Assembly (NCBI GenBank): GCA_018820765.1
Contig: JAHJNN010000005.1
Coordinates: forward strand, 84,152 to 148,151
Length of the DNA stretch: 64,000 nucleotides
From: Gammaproteobacteria bacterium
Lineage (GTDB): Bacteria > Pseudomonadota > Gammaproteobacteria > Burkholderiales > Thiobacillaceae
Direction of reading: 5' to 3'
The translations under genes were made by a program, and so were the position numbers. Under the pieces are notes generated by a model, which saw only the letters and a program-made list of their open reading frames with translations, did not search any database and was not told the origin of the DNA. Positions 7,303-15,256 of the stretch are shown one piece after another (the stretch's first letter is position 1; each line of letters begins with the position of its first letter).

Positions 7303-7776
7303 TTACGGGTCACCATAGTATCTCTTGTATGCTTCACGCCAATCGTTAACCAGCATGACGCGGGCTGTTTTCAGCGTAATGTTTCCGGCACACATTTCCT
7401 TGTGCAGACGGTTCTCCAACTTGTCTTTCAGGACCGCATTCCACGGGCTTGTGCCGTAAGCTTGCGGCCACAGATTGATGACTTCGTCAGCGCCGCCAAG
7501 CTCTCGGCTGATGAGGTGGTCAATTTCGCAGTGCCTCTTTCCTGCTGGGACACACTTTGGATCGTCATTGCCCGTATATCCGTAAAGAGCGAAAGCCTGT
7601 TTCTTCATCGCCACAGTCACGTGCCGCTCGTCTTTGCCCCATTTTATCGAGCAGATTTTTGCCTTTGATAAACCAACGCGATAAGAGCCAGGAGTGATGT
7701 GCAGGTCGGGGGTGTCATCAGCCCAAGTCCAACCTGCAATCATCAGGCCCAGAACCAGAAATGCCGCTCTTCGCAT
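7303..7776 (-). CDS. secreted HNH endonuclease
   Basis: 157 residues with a clear signal peptide (MRRAAFLVLGLMIAGWTWA, cleavage after about residue 19). The HNH core is CEIDHLISRELGGADEVINLW near residues 82-102, in which D-H-L-I and the later N-L-W are the metal- and DNA-binding elements. Two Cys pairs could form disulphides in the periplasm. Such enzymes usually degrade DNA outside the cytoplasm; a role in nutrition, competition or defence cannot be separated. It stands alone and converges with the Ubl operon. Confidence 0.8.
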   Translation of the reverse strand: MRRAAFLVLGLMIAGWTWADDTPDLHITPGSYRVGLSKAKICSIKWGKDERHVTVAMKKQAFALYGYTGNDDPKCVPAGKRHCEIDHLISRELGGADEVINLWPQAYGTSPWNAVLKDKLENRLHKEMCAGNITLKTARVMLVNDWREAYKRYYGDP

Positions 7777-7982
7777 ATTTACTCCCTATACAGGTTACTC
7801 AGGGCAATCGACCGATGATCTCCGTGCGAGCCAAACCAAAGCCAGGATTCCCGAACCGAGATGAACGAACTGTGTAGTACAGGCTTGTGCGTTTACTGTG
7901 GCTGATGACCGGACGGTCGCGGCGATCCCCCTGACGGTCTCTCTTCTCGGCCGATAAGCGACTGTCAGACAACGCTTCCGAC

Positions 7983-8327
7983 CTAGCGGGTTCGGGCGCC
8001 TTTCACAAACTCGAGCGAGGTCTGAAACAGCTCGAGATCCTTCTCGTACTCAGCCGCCTTAGCGCGGTCAATCTGTACCCATTCCCTCGTGCTAGCCATA
8101 CCGCCGGGCTGAAACGGGACGACGTCGCCCCTTGAGAACTGCAGTTCGGTTGCGGTGGCGGCGGGCAGGCGTAGCCCGACGCCGCCACCGCTGATGCAGG
8201 CAAACATCTTGTCACTGACGAAGTAGGCATCAAGGCCGCTGATTTTTCTTGCACTGACGCCAGGGAGCTTGAGAAGCAGGGCGTCGATCAATGCCTTGCG
8301 GCTGGATTCGGGTGTATCCGTATTCAA
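7983..8327 (-). CDS. TfoX/Sxy N-terminal-domain-like protein
   Basis: 114 residues. VSARKISGLDAYFVSDKMFACISGG, then LRLPAATATEL and ASTREWVQIDRAKAAEYEKDL fit the TfoX N-terminal domain seen in small standalone proteins. The only usable start is a TTG at 8327 with no clear ribosome site. An ATG a little upstream runs into a stop in another frame, so the 5' end may be frameshifted or cut. Biochemical role unknown. Confidence 0.65.
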   Translation of the reverse strand: MNTDTPESSRKALIDALLLKLPGVSARKISGLDAYFVSDKMFACISGGGVGLRLPAATATELQFSRGDVVPFQPGGMASTREWVQIDRAKAAEYEKDLELFQTSLEFVKGARTR

Positions 8328-8517
8328 GGAGGTTTCGCCGGGGTTGTCATGAACAGAGTCATTGAATCATAAAGACAAGGTCCATGTGGTTAATCCTGGA
8401 AGTCGGAGCGCGCTCCAAGTCAGGCGCATGCATGCAAACAATCAGGTTTGCACTGCCGACAAGTCGAAACCGGAAGGCTACAGCCCTGACGACGGAAGCT
8501 CGTATGACTTCCCGCAG

Positions 8518-8544
8518 AAAACGCCCCGCCGCATAGGCGGGGCG
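8518..8544 (-). terminator. rho-independent terminator after the DUF736 gene
   Basis: CGCCCCGCC (8522-8530) and GGCGGGGCG (8536-8544) form a perfect 9-bp stem with a 5-base loop; on the minus strand it is followed by TTTT (8521-8518). It lies 14 bases after the DUF736 stop, as expected for its terminator. Confidence 0.8.
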
Positions 8545-8557
8545 CCGAGGGCGATGA

Positions 8558-8863
8558 TCAATCGCCCTTGCTGCGCGACCAGATCAGGTTGTGCACGCCA
8601 TCCTCGCCCTCGACCAGACGGGCGTAGATGGTCGCCGGGAACGACGGATCATCCAGGGTTGCCGACAGGTAAGGCCGTTCCGCCTTGCTGACTTTCTTCC
8701 ACGCCGCGCCGATCTCGAAATTGCCGGCGACGATGCGGTAGTTGGGAGCGTTCTCGCTCTCCCCGGAGTTCGGGACGAATTTGACCTTGACGTTGAGCGT
8801 CAGGGTGCGAACCGTGCCGATGAAGCTGTCGTTCTGTGCGGTGAAGGTGCCAATGTTTGCCAT
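8558..8863 (-). CDS. DUF736 family protein
   Basis: 101 residues from the ATG at 8863, which has AGGAG seven to eleven bases upstream on the minus strand. MANIGTFTAQNDSFIGTVRTL, then NAPNYRIVAGNFEIGAAWKK and PATIYARLVEGEDG match DUF736, a small beta-rich family typical of integrative and conjugative elements and plasmids, with no known biochemical role. With the DUF932 and RadC genes to the right it marks the relic of such an element. A strong hairpin terminator follows. Confidence 0.85.
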   Translation of the reverse strand: MANIGTFTAQNDSFIGTVRTLTLNVKVKFVPNSGESENAPNYRIVAGNFEIGAAWKKVSKAERPYLSATLDDPSFPATIYARLVEGEDGVHNLIWSRSKGD

Positions 8864-9696
8864 GGTGAATCTCCTTTTGGTGGTGCAAGGTCGCGCCCAT
8901 CGCGGCCTTGTCGGTGATCCGAAGGGCGAGGGTCGGGCGGGCTGCATCGCGCAGCGGCCGCAACAGCGTGGAGGACCGGGAGGAACAAGAAATTTGTTTC
9001 GCGAGGAAGGCACGCAGTGCCGGGGAAATTTGTTGGGCTGGACGGTTGCAGCCATGAAGCCCGAGGCGCAGCCGCTGCCTCGCCAGGATTCACGACAAGC
9101 CAAGGCCGCCGTTGGGTGCGACTCCATCCGAAAGGCAGCATGGCTCTGGCATCTCCGCACAGAGCTTTTCTGGCACCCGTCCTTTCGCAGTCAAGGTCAG
9201 TCCGAATCACCCAGGATGAACGCCCCTTGTGCATTGATGCAGGTTTGATCGTTCGTAGCGTGGCTGCGGAAGGGCAGGGTGGACGGCCTGTCGGTGGCTG
9301 TCGTCGTTCGTGGCGAACTGCCCGCCAGCGTCGGGGACGGCGCGCAAACGCACAACCGGCGCAGCAAGGTGTGTCGTACTCGCCGCCCAGCCTTCGGCTG
9401 GGCTCGCATCAAGGGAGCGATGGGTCGTTGGCTGTTAAAACGCGCGCGGCAAGTGTGCCGCGCGCGACGCGCCAAAAATAGTCCCTGCGGGCAACTTGAC
9501 GGGCTTTCCGCTTACCTGCCCGAATCAGCGACCGGGGGTCTTCCTGTGCTTCCGGCTCCACCGCGCGCTGCATCAACGGCAGCCCGCCGGTGCCCACCGC
9601 CAGCCGTTCCGCTGGTCAGCGCTTTCTTTCTAGGTTGGGTCAGGCGTGCTGCATACTCGGACGCAACCAAATGAGGGGGCAAAGCCCCCTCGCATG
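8864..9696. other. 833-bp region without a convincing gene
   Basis: Between the DUF736 and DUF932 genes several open frames exist on both strands, but they are Arg/Ala/Pro-rich, overlap each other and show no family motif or ribosome site. It is GC-rich and probably the non-coding spacer of the former conjugative element. A hairpin (AGGGGGC/GCCCCCT, 9674-9690) lies just after the DUF932 stop and lacks a T-run. Confidence 0.5.
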
Positions 9697-10524
9697 TCAG
9701 TTCTTGAGCCGCTTCATCTCTTCGGCCAGTATCCACAGCGCCCGGTTGACCTTGACGTTCTGGTCTATGCCCTGGATGGCGCGGGTGCGGTTCCTGCGTC
9801 CGTTGGGCATGCGTGCGGTCAGTCCACCCTGCACCAGATTTTCCTGTACGCGGTTGAACGTGCTCCACAGGTCGGGCCGGTCGTCGTCCCGGCGTCGAGG
9901 CCGCAGCAATTGTGTTTCCGTGATGGGCGCAGGCTCGACCGGGTCATCGTATTTCAGCGACAACGCGGCGCGGGCAAATGCCTCCGATTCGCCGTGCTTG
10001 AGCGTGATGGCGGCCATATCTTCCCGACGTTCCCGCACCAGATCGAACCCGTCCAGTACATCGTAGGCCCCTTCGATCACCTGGCCGATCACGTCGCCCT
10101 TGTGCGGGATGCGCAGGTCGGCCACGGTGTCGCCGCACACCAACCCATTGCTGCACACGAAACGGAACATTCCCGCCAGCATCTGATAGCTGCTGGTGCC
10201 GTCGTGCGAGTTCAGCAGAATGATTTCGTTGGCCTCCGCACCGTTGATCTGCGCTGCGTGGCGCAATCGCAGCATATGCTTGGTGTGTTCGCGCTTGCCG
10301 CTATCGCGTACGCGCGTCTGGCAAACCATGAATGGCTGGAAGCCTTCCTTTCGCAGGGCACCCAACACCTCTCCGGTCGGGATGTAGGTGTAGCGGTCGG
10401 ATCGGCTCTGGTGCTTTTCCTCCGCAAAGATGGAAGGGGCCACGCTGCGAATCTGATCATCCGATAACGGATGGTCGGCGCGCAAGATGGGTGTAGCGTT
10501 GGCGAAACGGGAACTGAGTTGCAT
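9697..10524 (-). CDS. DUF932 (LGT/phage-plasmid-like) protein
   Basis: 275 residues. It reads as the DUF932 family: MQLSSRFANATPILRADHPLSDDQI, YTYIPTGEVLGALRKEGF, MLRLRHAA, NEIILLNSHDGTSSYQMLAGMFRFVCSNGLVCG. The family is common on plasmids, phages and conjugative elements and its role is not settled. Length is normal. It lies between the DUF736 and RadC genes, both typical of the same elements, all on one strand. A GC-rich hairpin lies seven bases beyond the stop. Confidence 0.85.
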   Translation of the reverse strand: MQLSSRFANATPILRADHPLSDDQIRSVAPSIFAEEKHQSRSDRYTYIPTGEVLGALRKEGFQPFMVCQTRVRDSGKREHTKHMLRLRHAAQINGAEANEIILLNSHDGTSSYQMLAGMFRFVCSNGLVCGDTVADLRIPHKGDVIGQVIEGAYDVLDGFDLVRERREDMAAITLKHGESEAFARAALSLKYDDPVEPAPITETQLLRPRRRDDDRPDLWSTFNRVQENLVQGGLTARMPNGRRNRTRAIQGIDQNVKVNRALWILAEEMKRLKN

Positions 10525-11068
10525 GGTATTTCTCCAGTGGTTACAAGCTGTGGTTTCAAAGCTGACCGGATTCCAAGATTCGGAGCCCGGTGTTGGCTTC
10601 GGTGGGTTCGGCGCAGTGACCTGGGCTGGTCGCCGTTGCCGCCGTCTTTCCTGAGTTCATCGCCCGCGAACAACGGGGTCAGCGAGGGACTGGCTGTCAA
10701 GGAAGAAAGCGCAGGGGGGTGCGGCCCGCAGCCGCAGGCGAGGACACGGCCCTGCGCGCCTTGACGGACAGGCACCGCTGGCTACGGTCGCGGGATCAGT
10801 GATGAAGGAGAGGGGAAGACGGATGACCGGCCTGCGGCCAGATGAGCGATGTACCCACGCCGCGCGGCGAGCGCTGCTGCGTGCCGCAGGCACGCCTGCT
10901 TAAGGTGAACACAGCGCGTAGCGCGCAACCGGCACTGAGTGCTGGCCGATCAGGCGCCGCCTGTTCGGCGGTGTTGTGGGGCGCCAAGCCTGCGCGGCGG
11001 GGTGGGCGTCAGCCGCCCCCTGGAGGCAAGCGCAGCGCGCAGCGTCTTCTCGAAACCCGGGACACAGC
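10525..11068. other. intergenic region between the RadC and DUF932 genes
   Basis: About 540 bp with no supported gene. The sequence is GC-rich with many CG dinucleotide runs; short frames in several phases lack motifs. It should contain the promoter and leader of the DUF932 gene (minus strand), but no clear -35/-10 pair could be chosen. Confidence 0.45.
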
Positions 11069-11090
11069 AAAAAAGGGGGCGATGCCCCCT
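11069..11090 (-). terminator. rho-independent terminator after radC
   Basis: AGGGGGC (11074-11080) and GCCCCCT (11084-11090) make a stem with a 3-base loop, followed on the minus strand by six T (11074-11069). It starts four bases after the radC-like stop codon. Confidence 0.8.
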
Positions 11091-11094
11091 CGGG

Positions 11095-11601
11095 CTACAG
11101 CAGCCCGCGTTCAGCAAAACTCATGATGGCGCTACCGGCGACGATCAGGTGATCCAGCACCCGCACGTCCACCAGCGCCAGCGCCGACTTCAGCGTTTGC
11201 GTCAGCATCTCGTCGGCCCGCGATGGCTCGGCTGTACCTGATGGGTGGTTATGCACCAGCAGCAGCGCAGCGCTGTTCCTGGCCAACGCCTCCTTGACCA
11301 CCTCGCGCGGATACACCGATGTCTGGCTCACCGTGCCGCGAAACATCTCGACGTAGTCGATGACCCGGTTCTGTGCGTCCAGATGGATGACGGCGAACAC
11401 CTCGTGCTCCAGCGCCCCCAGCTTGACCCGCAGGAAGTCGCGCACCACCTGCGGCGAGGTCAGCGCTTCGCAGCCGCGCATCTGTCCTGCGAGCACACGC
11501 CGCGCAGCCTGCAACACCTCGTCGGCATTGGCCGGACGGTAGTCGCCCGCGACATCGCGAACGAGAAGGGAAGAATCGAGAGAAAGAGAAAGTTGCGACA
11601 T
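11095..11601 (-). CDS. radC: RadC-family JAB-domain protein of a mobile element
   Basis: 168 residues from the ATG at 11601; a longer in-frame start at 11652 lacks a ribosome site. It has the RadC core: VVRDFLRVKLGALEHEVFAVIHLDAQ, VYPREVVKEALARNSAALLLVHNHPSG, then Asp of the JAMM motif, and LDHLIVAG. HNHPSG gives the two zinc His. It lacks the helix-hairpin-helix part of chromosomal RadC, as is usual in copies on conjugative elements. Despite the name, a role in DNA repair is doubtful for the family. A hairpin with a T-run follows it. Confidence 0.85.
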   Translation of the reverse strand: MSQLSLSLDSSLLVRDVAGDYRPANADEVLQAARRVLAGQMRGCEALTSPQVVRDFLRVKLGALEHEVFAVIHLDAQNRVIDYVEMFRGTVSQTSVYPREVVKEALARNSAALLLVHNHPSGTAEPSRADEMLTQTLKSALALVDVRVLDHLIVAGSAIMSFAERGLL

Positions 11602-11994
11602 GATCGTGCTCCAGTCCGAATCGGGCGGAATTGCCCGGAACCGGAGGAACACGGCGCAGCGCAGCAGTCAGGGGTCGCAGACGGCCGCGAGGACGCAAGC
11701 GATCAACCAAAGGGCAGGGCGCGCAGCCCTTGACGGCGAGAACGGCGTGGTACGTTGAAGGGAACAGCAAGGCCGCCTCACATACACACCACTGCCTCAA
11801 CGGCAAGCAGCGCGCGCAGGCCCAAAGGGCCGGAGGCGTCAGGAATCAAAGCCGAATGGCCGCGACTCGGAACGAGGCGCGGGGCGCCGCCCGCGAGCCC
11901 GACGGCGGGACGCCGGAACGCCGGAACGCCCGGAATCAGCCGACAAGATTCACGGTAAATATTGGCGTCTTGTCGAAATATCGATACGGACAAA
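11602..11994. other. 393-bp region without a gene
   Basis: Between the radC-like gene and the end of the Abi gene. No open frame has a recognised motif. The composition switches near 11940 from very GC-rich to a more AT-rich stretch just before the Abi gene stop, which may be the junction between the mobile-element relic and the defence cluster. Confidence 0.45.
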
Positions 11995-12807
11995 CTAGAA
12001 CGGTAAATCGTCACCGGGTGCCGTGATCGTTTTCGATGTAGTCGCGTGTTTCGTTCTGGCTTCGATTGATTTGATGAAGCGGATCGAGCTGGCAACATGG
12101 TTGAAGATGAGCAGGCTTTCCTCGTAGTTGAGGATCGGGTTGTCATGCGCCAGGCTTTTGTTGTTGCGAACGTCACTGAAGGCTTCGAGCACCGAGATGC
12201 TGGACTTCAGGATGCGCTCGGTCATCAACGATTCAAGGTGACCCGCATCGCGTAGGCGCTTCACATACTCGCCGAAGATGCTGTGCAAAGCTTTGTCGCG
12301 GTTGACTTCAACTCCACGCTGTTCGCACAGCGTGCGCACGTATTTGATGACGAACGTATGCAGCCGATCCAGAGCGGCTTCGGGCAGGTTTTTTTTGATG
12401 GCTTCGCGCACGTGTTGAGCAACCGTTTCGAAATCGCGTTCGTCGACCGTGGCGGTCAGCGCGTCCAGCTCGGCGACGGGCGTGTCGCGCATCATGCGGC
12501 TGGCGATCTTCCGGCAATCGTCGGTCAATCCCGGTTCGTCACCCAAACAGTTCTCGGCTTGACCGTACAAGATCAACGCCTGGATGACTTTGCCGACCAG
12601 ATGGTTGCCTTCGACGGTCCAGAATCCGCGTAGCCGATTGGCCTTGGAGGTGCCACGCTCGCGGTAGACTGCGGCATCGATGTCACGGCGCGTGTGCTCC
12701 TCAAAGAATTCGCTGAATGTGCGATCCGAGAAATCGAGCACGTAGCCGCTGCCCATGCGGAGCAGTCGTTCCAGTTTGCGGCGTTCTATCGAAGACAAAT
12801 CGGCCAT
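11995..12807 (-). CDS. abortive infection family protein (Abi_C domain)
   Basis: 270 residues. The C-terminal half has HSIFGEYVKRLRDAGHLESL, SSISVLEAFSDVRNNKSLAHDN and NYEESLLIFNHVASSIRFI, the pattern of the Abi_C domain of phage abortive-infection proteins. R-N-N-K-S-L-A-H also fits the R-x4-6-H motif of HEPN RNases, to which I infer a relation. The N-terminal half is helical and unassigned. It stands as a single gene 50 bp downstream of the AbiEii-like gene on the same strand, so it may share its promoter. Confidence 0.75.
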   Translation of the reverse strand: MADLSSIERRKLERLLRMGSGYVLDFSDRTFSEFFEEHTRRDIDAAVYRERGTSKANRLRGFWTVEGNHLVGKVIQALILYGQAENCLGDEPGLTDDCRKIASRMMRDTPVAELDALTATVDERDFETVAQHVREAIKKNLPEAALDRLHTFVIKYVRTLCEQRGVEVNRDKALHSIFGEYVKRLRDAGHLESLMTERILKSSISVLEAFSDVRNNKSLAHDNPILNYEESLLIFNHVASSIRFIKSIEARTKHATTSKTITAPGDDLPF

Positions 12808-12857
12808 GGGGTTATAGGGTGTTGTGCGCAGCGAAAGCGGCGTCTCTTAATCGAACT

Positions 12858-13880
12858 TCATTGAGCCGGTTGCTTTGCATTGGCTTTCTGCTGGATCGCC
12901 TGGCATCGCTCCATCAGCGCTTCGAATGGCTCGGCGTTATCGAGGAACAAGCCGTCATCGATCATGTGTTGATAGTCGGCGGCCAATTTGGCCAACGCGC
13001 CGTCATCTGGCACGAGCTGGAGCTCCCCTGCGACCGCTGCGTGATAATCGATGACATCGCCATGCGTGTTCTTTTCTGCAAAGAACACGCTCTTGTGTTC
13101 GGCAACTGCGCGGGCGAGGGCTTTGTCCGCGATGGCTGCGTCGGCGAAGCCGGCGGCATCCAGTCTCGTCACGTCGTGCCAATGACGCGCGAAGCGGTCA
13201 CCACCCCGGAACTCGCCTTGCGCACAGAAAACGTGAATCGCCGTAGCCTTTTCCCAGAAGGTGCGCTCGGCGCGCATGACCTGCGGTGTTGCGGCGGGAA
13301 ACTCCACCCCCTGCAGATACGCGGCCGCATCGCAGAGGATCGCGCGTGGTTCGCTGGGCTCGCCAGTCGAGCGGGCGCCGAACTCCAACATGACGGCGGG
13401 CGCGACATAGCCGGTGCCGGTGACCAGCGGCGCGTAGTCGATGAACACTTTGTCGCCCTCGGCCCGCACGGTTGCCGGTAGACCGTTTTGCGCAAGGTCC
13501 TGCATGAGACGTGGCACGATCTCAGCGCCGACCCAGTCCGACAGGCGCGCACGAATCTCTTTGCTCCACTTCTTCTCCTGGCTTTTGCTGGCCGGCAGTG
13601 GCGCATTCGCATCGCCCACCAGATCGCTGGCGATGGCACGAATGTCGTAAGTCAGGTCCACGTCTTCGGAGAAGCGCCGGATGACACCGTAGGCCTTCGA
13701 CAAGGATGTGCCGCCCTTGAATACCAAGTGTTCAGCGTAGGGGCCGGCAAAGAGGTGCCGCAGCGACCAGACTACCCAGATGTCTTTTTCCAGCAGATGG
13801 GGCAGGAGGCCCGATGTGTTGGCTGCCAAGTCGAGCGCCTCCAAGCGTTCGGCGGTGGAAAGCTGGAAGAACTCAGCCAT
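12858..13880 (-). CDS. AbiEii/AbiGii-type nucleotidyltransferase toxin
   Basis: 340 residues. It has the AbiEii layout: KDIWVVWSLRHLF, then HLVFKGGTSLSKAYGVIRRFSEDVDL, in which GGTSLS and the D-V-D are the nucleotidyltransferase active site. Family members are the toxin of type IV AbiE systems, which halt growth on phage infection. The start overlaps the upstream antitoxin-like gene by 8 bp, so the pair is co-translated. The active-site residues are intact. Confidence 0.85.
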   Translation of the reverse strand: MAEFFQLSTAERLEALDLAANTSGLLPHLLEKDIWVVWSLRHLFAGPYAEHLVFKGGTSLSKAYGVIRRFSEDVDLTYDIRAIASDLVGDANAPLPASKSQEKKWSKEIRARLSDWVGAEIVPRLMQDLAQNGLPATVRAEGDKVFIDYAPLVTGTGYVAPAVMLEFGARSTGEPSEPRAILCDAAAYLQGVEFPAATPQVMRAERTFWEKATAIHVFCAQGEFRGGDRFARHWHDVTRLDAAGFADAAIADKALARAVAEHKSVFFAEKNTHGDVIDYHAAVAGELQLVPDDGALAKLAADYQHMIDDGLFLDNAEPFEALMERCQAIQQKANAKQPAQ

Positions 13881-14469
13881 GGGTCACCAGGGCGCTGATC
13901 TCTTGAGCCATCCAGGTCGGCAGGCGCGCTCGCGCCGACGCGACTTCTTTCAACTCAGCCGGCGGCAGCTTGGTGCGTAGCTTCCGGATCGCTTCCCCGG
14001 CTTTTTCCGGGCCCAGCCAAGCCAGTGCCCGCACTATTTCGCCGGCGGCCCGTCCCGGGAAGATCAGTTGCCAGACCGGCGCGTGCCGAAACTCGACCAT
14101 CTGCGCGCCCAATTTCAAGCGGCGACTGGGGCCGGACGTGAGATAAACCGCCCGCATCGGCACCTGTGTGGTAAGGCCCAGGGCGTTGGCAGCGGCGGCG
14201 CCGTGAGACACGATGGTTTCCCCACGCTGGTTCGCCAGGCCCTCGACCATCTTGACGGCCGACGGCGCACGGGTGCCAAAGCGGCTCTCGACGGGCAGGA
14301 CATAGATACCGCGGCCAGCGCGCAACAGGGCGCCGCGCTGCACCAAGCGGGATAAGACTTGGTCTACGGCTGCGCGACTGCCCAGGTGCAAGAGTTCTTT
14401 GGCGACCAAAGGGGTGCCCTCCGGCAATCTGGCGGCGTGCTCCAGAACTTGTTTGGCGAGAGTCTGCAT
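13873..14469 (-). CDS. AbiEi-type antitoxin / DUF6088 family protein
   Basis: 198 residues. The first 80 residues form a winged-helix-like part (LAKQVLEHAARLPEGTPLVAKELL, VDQVLSRLVQRGALLRAGRGIYVLP); the rest (ETIVSHGAAAANALGLTTQVP, YLTSGPSRRLKLG) matches the AbiEi/DUF6088 antitoxin body. AbiEi proteins neutralise the toxin and repress their own promoter. It lies first in the operon and overlaps the toxin gene by 8 bp. GGAGATATCACCC precedes the ATG at 14469 as its ribosome site. Confidence 0.8.
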   Translation of the reverse strand: MQTLAKQVLEHAARLPEGTPLVAKELLHLGSRAAVDQVLSRLVQRGALLRAGRGIYVLPVESRFGTRAPSAVKMVEGLANQRGETIVSHGAAAANALGLTTQVPMRAVYLTSGPSRRLKLGAQMVEFRHAPVWQLIFPGRAAGEIVRALAWLGPEKAGEAIRKLRTKLPPAELKEVASARARLPTWMAQEISALVTHG

Positions 14470-14481
14470 GGGTGATATCTC

Positions 14482-14492
14482 CTAACTGTTAG
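14482..14492. promoter_or_regulatory. short palindrome before the AbiE-like operon
   Basis: CTAACTGTTAG is a perfect 5-bp dyad around one base, directly upstream of the ribosome site of the antitoxin gene. AbiEi antitoxins bind inverted repeats in their own promoters, so this is a candidate operator; no second copy was found nearby. Confidence 0.35.
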
Positions 14493-14597
14493 AATTATGA
14501 GGCTACTTCTGACACTCTGCAAGTACCAAGTACCTTAAGGCTCGCGCGGGGCTGGGTCGACCAAGCGGTATTACGGCCTCGATGTTGGCGAAAAAGA

Positions 14598-14659
14598 TTG
14601 ACGAATCTAAAAAATTGCACAAAAATGCAGTTGACGAATTTAAAAAGGTGCACAAAATG
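14598..14659 (+). promoter_or_regulatory. tandem 33-bp direct repeats before the XRE-ImmA pair
   Basis: Two imperfect copies, starting at 14598 and 14631, begin TTGACGAAT and share an A-rich centre and TGCACAAAA-ATG ends. Each carries a -35-like TTGACG. The exact 33-base period (about three helical turns) suggests protein binding on one face. The second copy ends on the likely start codon of the next gene. The XRE regulator encoded downstream is the obvious candidate binder; this is inference. Confidence 0.5.
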
Positions 14660-15256
14660 ACTCTGCCGCCGCCCGCCAGCTTCAATCCCGAGCTTTCCTC
14701 TGATCGCCTGCAGACCGTGTCTCAATGGTTGCTGGATGAGCTTTATGCGACCGAAGACGATCTGTCCCGTCCGACCGATAACGGCTATACCCGAGGTTGC
14801 ACAACCTTCGGGCGACAGAGAAACAGGATCATTGCGGAAGTGCTATCGGCAAGGCACGCGTGGCTCGGCTTGCCGAATAGCAACAACGACCTGGTTTTCA
14901 CCATTGGCGGGGTGCCTTGCCGGTTCAGTAATGACGATCCGTCGAACCCGTCGAAAGACGCGGTCCTGACAGTCAATCGCTACCAGATGGACTTCCTGGA
15001 ATTCGCAACCGGTAGCGAGCCCGCCCGCTTCTGCTTCATCATCGATCGAGGCCATGACGGCGCTGCGGAACCTCGGGTCGAGTTTCTCGGCTTTACGCCC
15101 AACGGCGTGATCGCCTGCCGTTGGGTGTCGAATGCTGTGCGTGTCTTGCGAGTGGAAGGTCAGCAGACCTTGCCGCAACCCGTCGACGTGGCGAAGCCCC
15201 AGGTGGCGCCGAAGCGGCGCGACGAAGGTGATGCCGCCTCCGAAGCAGTGCGATGA
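14657..15256 (+). CDS. hypothetical protein paired with an XRE-ImmA regulator
   Basis: 199 residues from the ATG at 14657 (AAGGTG eight bases upstream). A longer in-frame start at 14582 would translate the tandem repeats and is less likely. Not recognised. It is mixed alpha/beta with LQTVSQWLLDELYATEDDL, then TTFGRQRNRIIAEVLSARHAWLGL and NRYQMDFLEFATGS; it has no signal peptide or membrane segment. The last 35 residues are Pro/Lys-rich and probably disordered. It overlaps the XRE-ImmA gene by 4 bp, an arrangement like a toxin-antitoxin or toxin-regulator pair. Confidence 0.65.
   Translation: MTLPPPASFNPELSSDRLQTVSQWLLDELYATEDDLSRPTDNGYTRGCTTFGRQRNRIIAEVLSARHAWLGLPNSNNDLVFTIGGVPCRFSNDDPSNPSKDAVLTVNRYQMDFLEFATGSEPARFCFIIDRGHDGAAEPRVEFLGFTPNGVIACRWVSNAVRVLRVEGQQTLPQPVDVAKPQVAPKRRDEGDAASEAVR

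Noticed and set aside
8864..9696. Several 90-150-codon frames between the DUF736 and DUF932 genes
   Set aside because: Arg/Pro/Ala-rich, mutually overlapping, no start signals; treated as non-coding.
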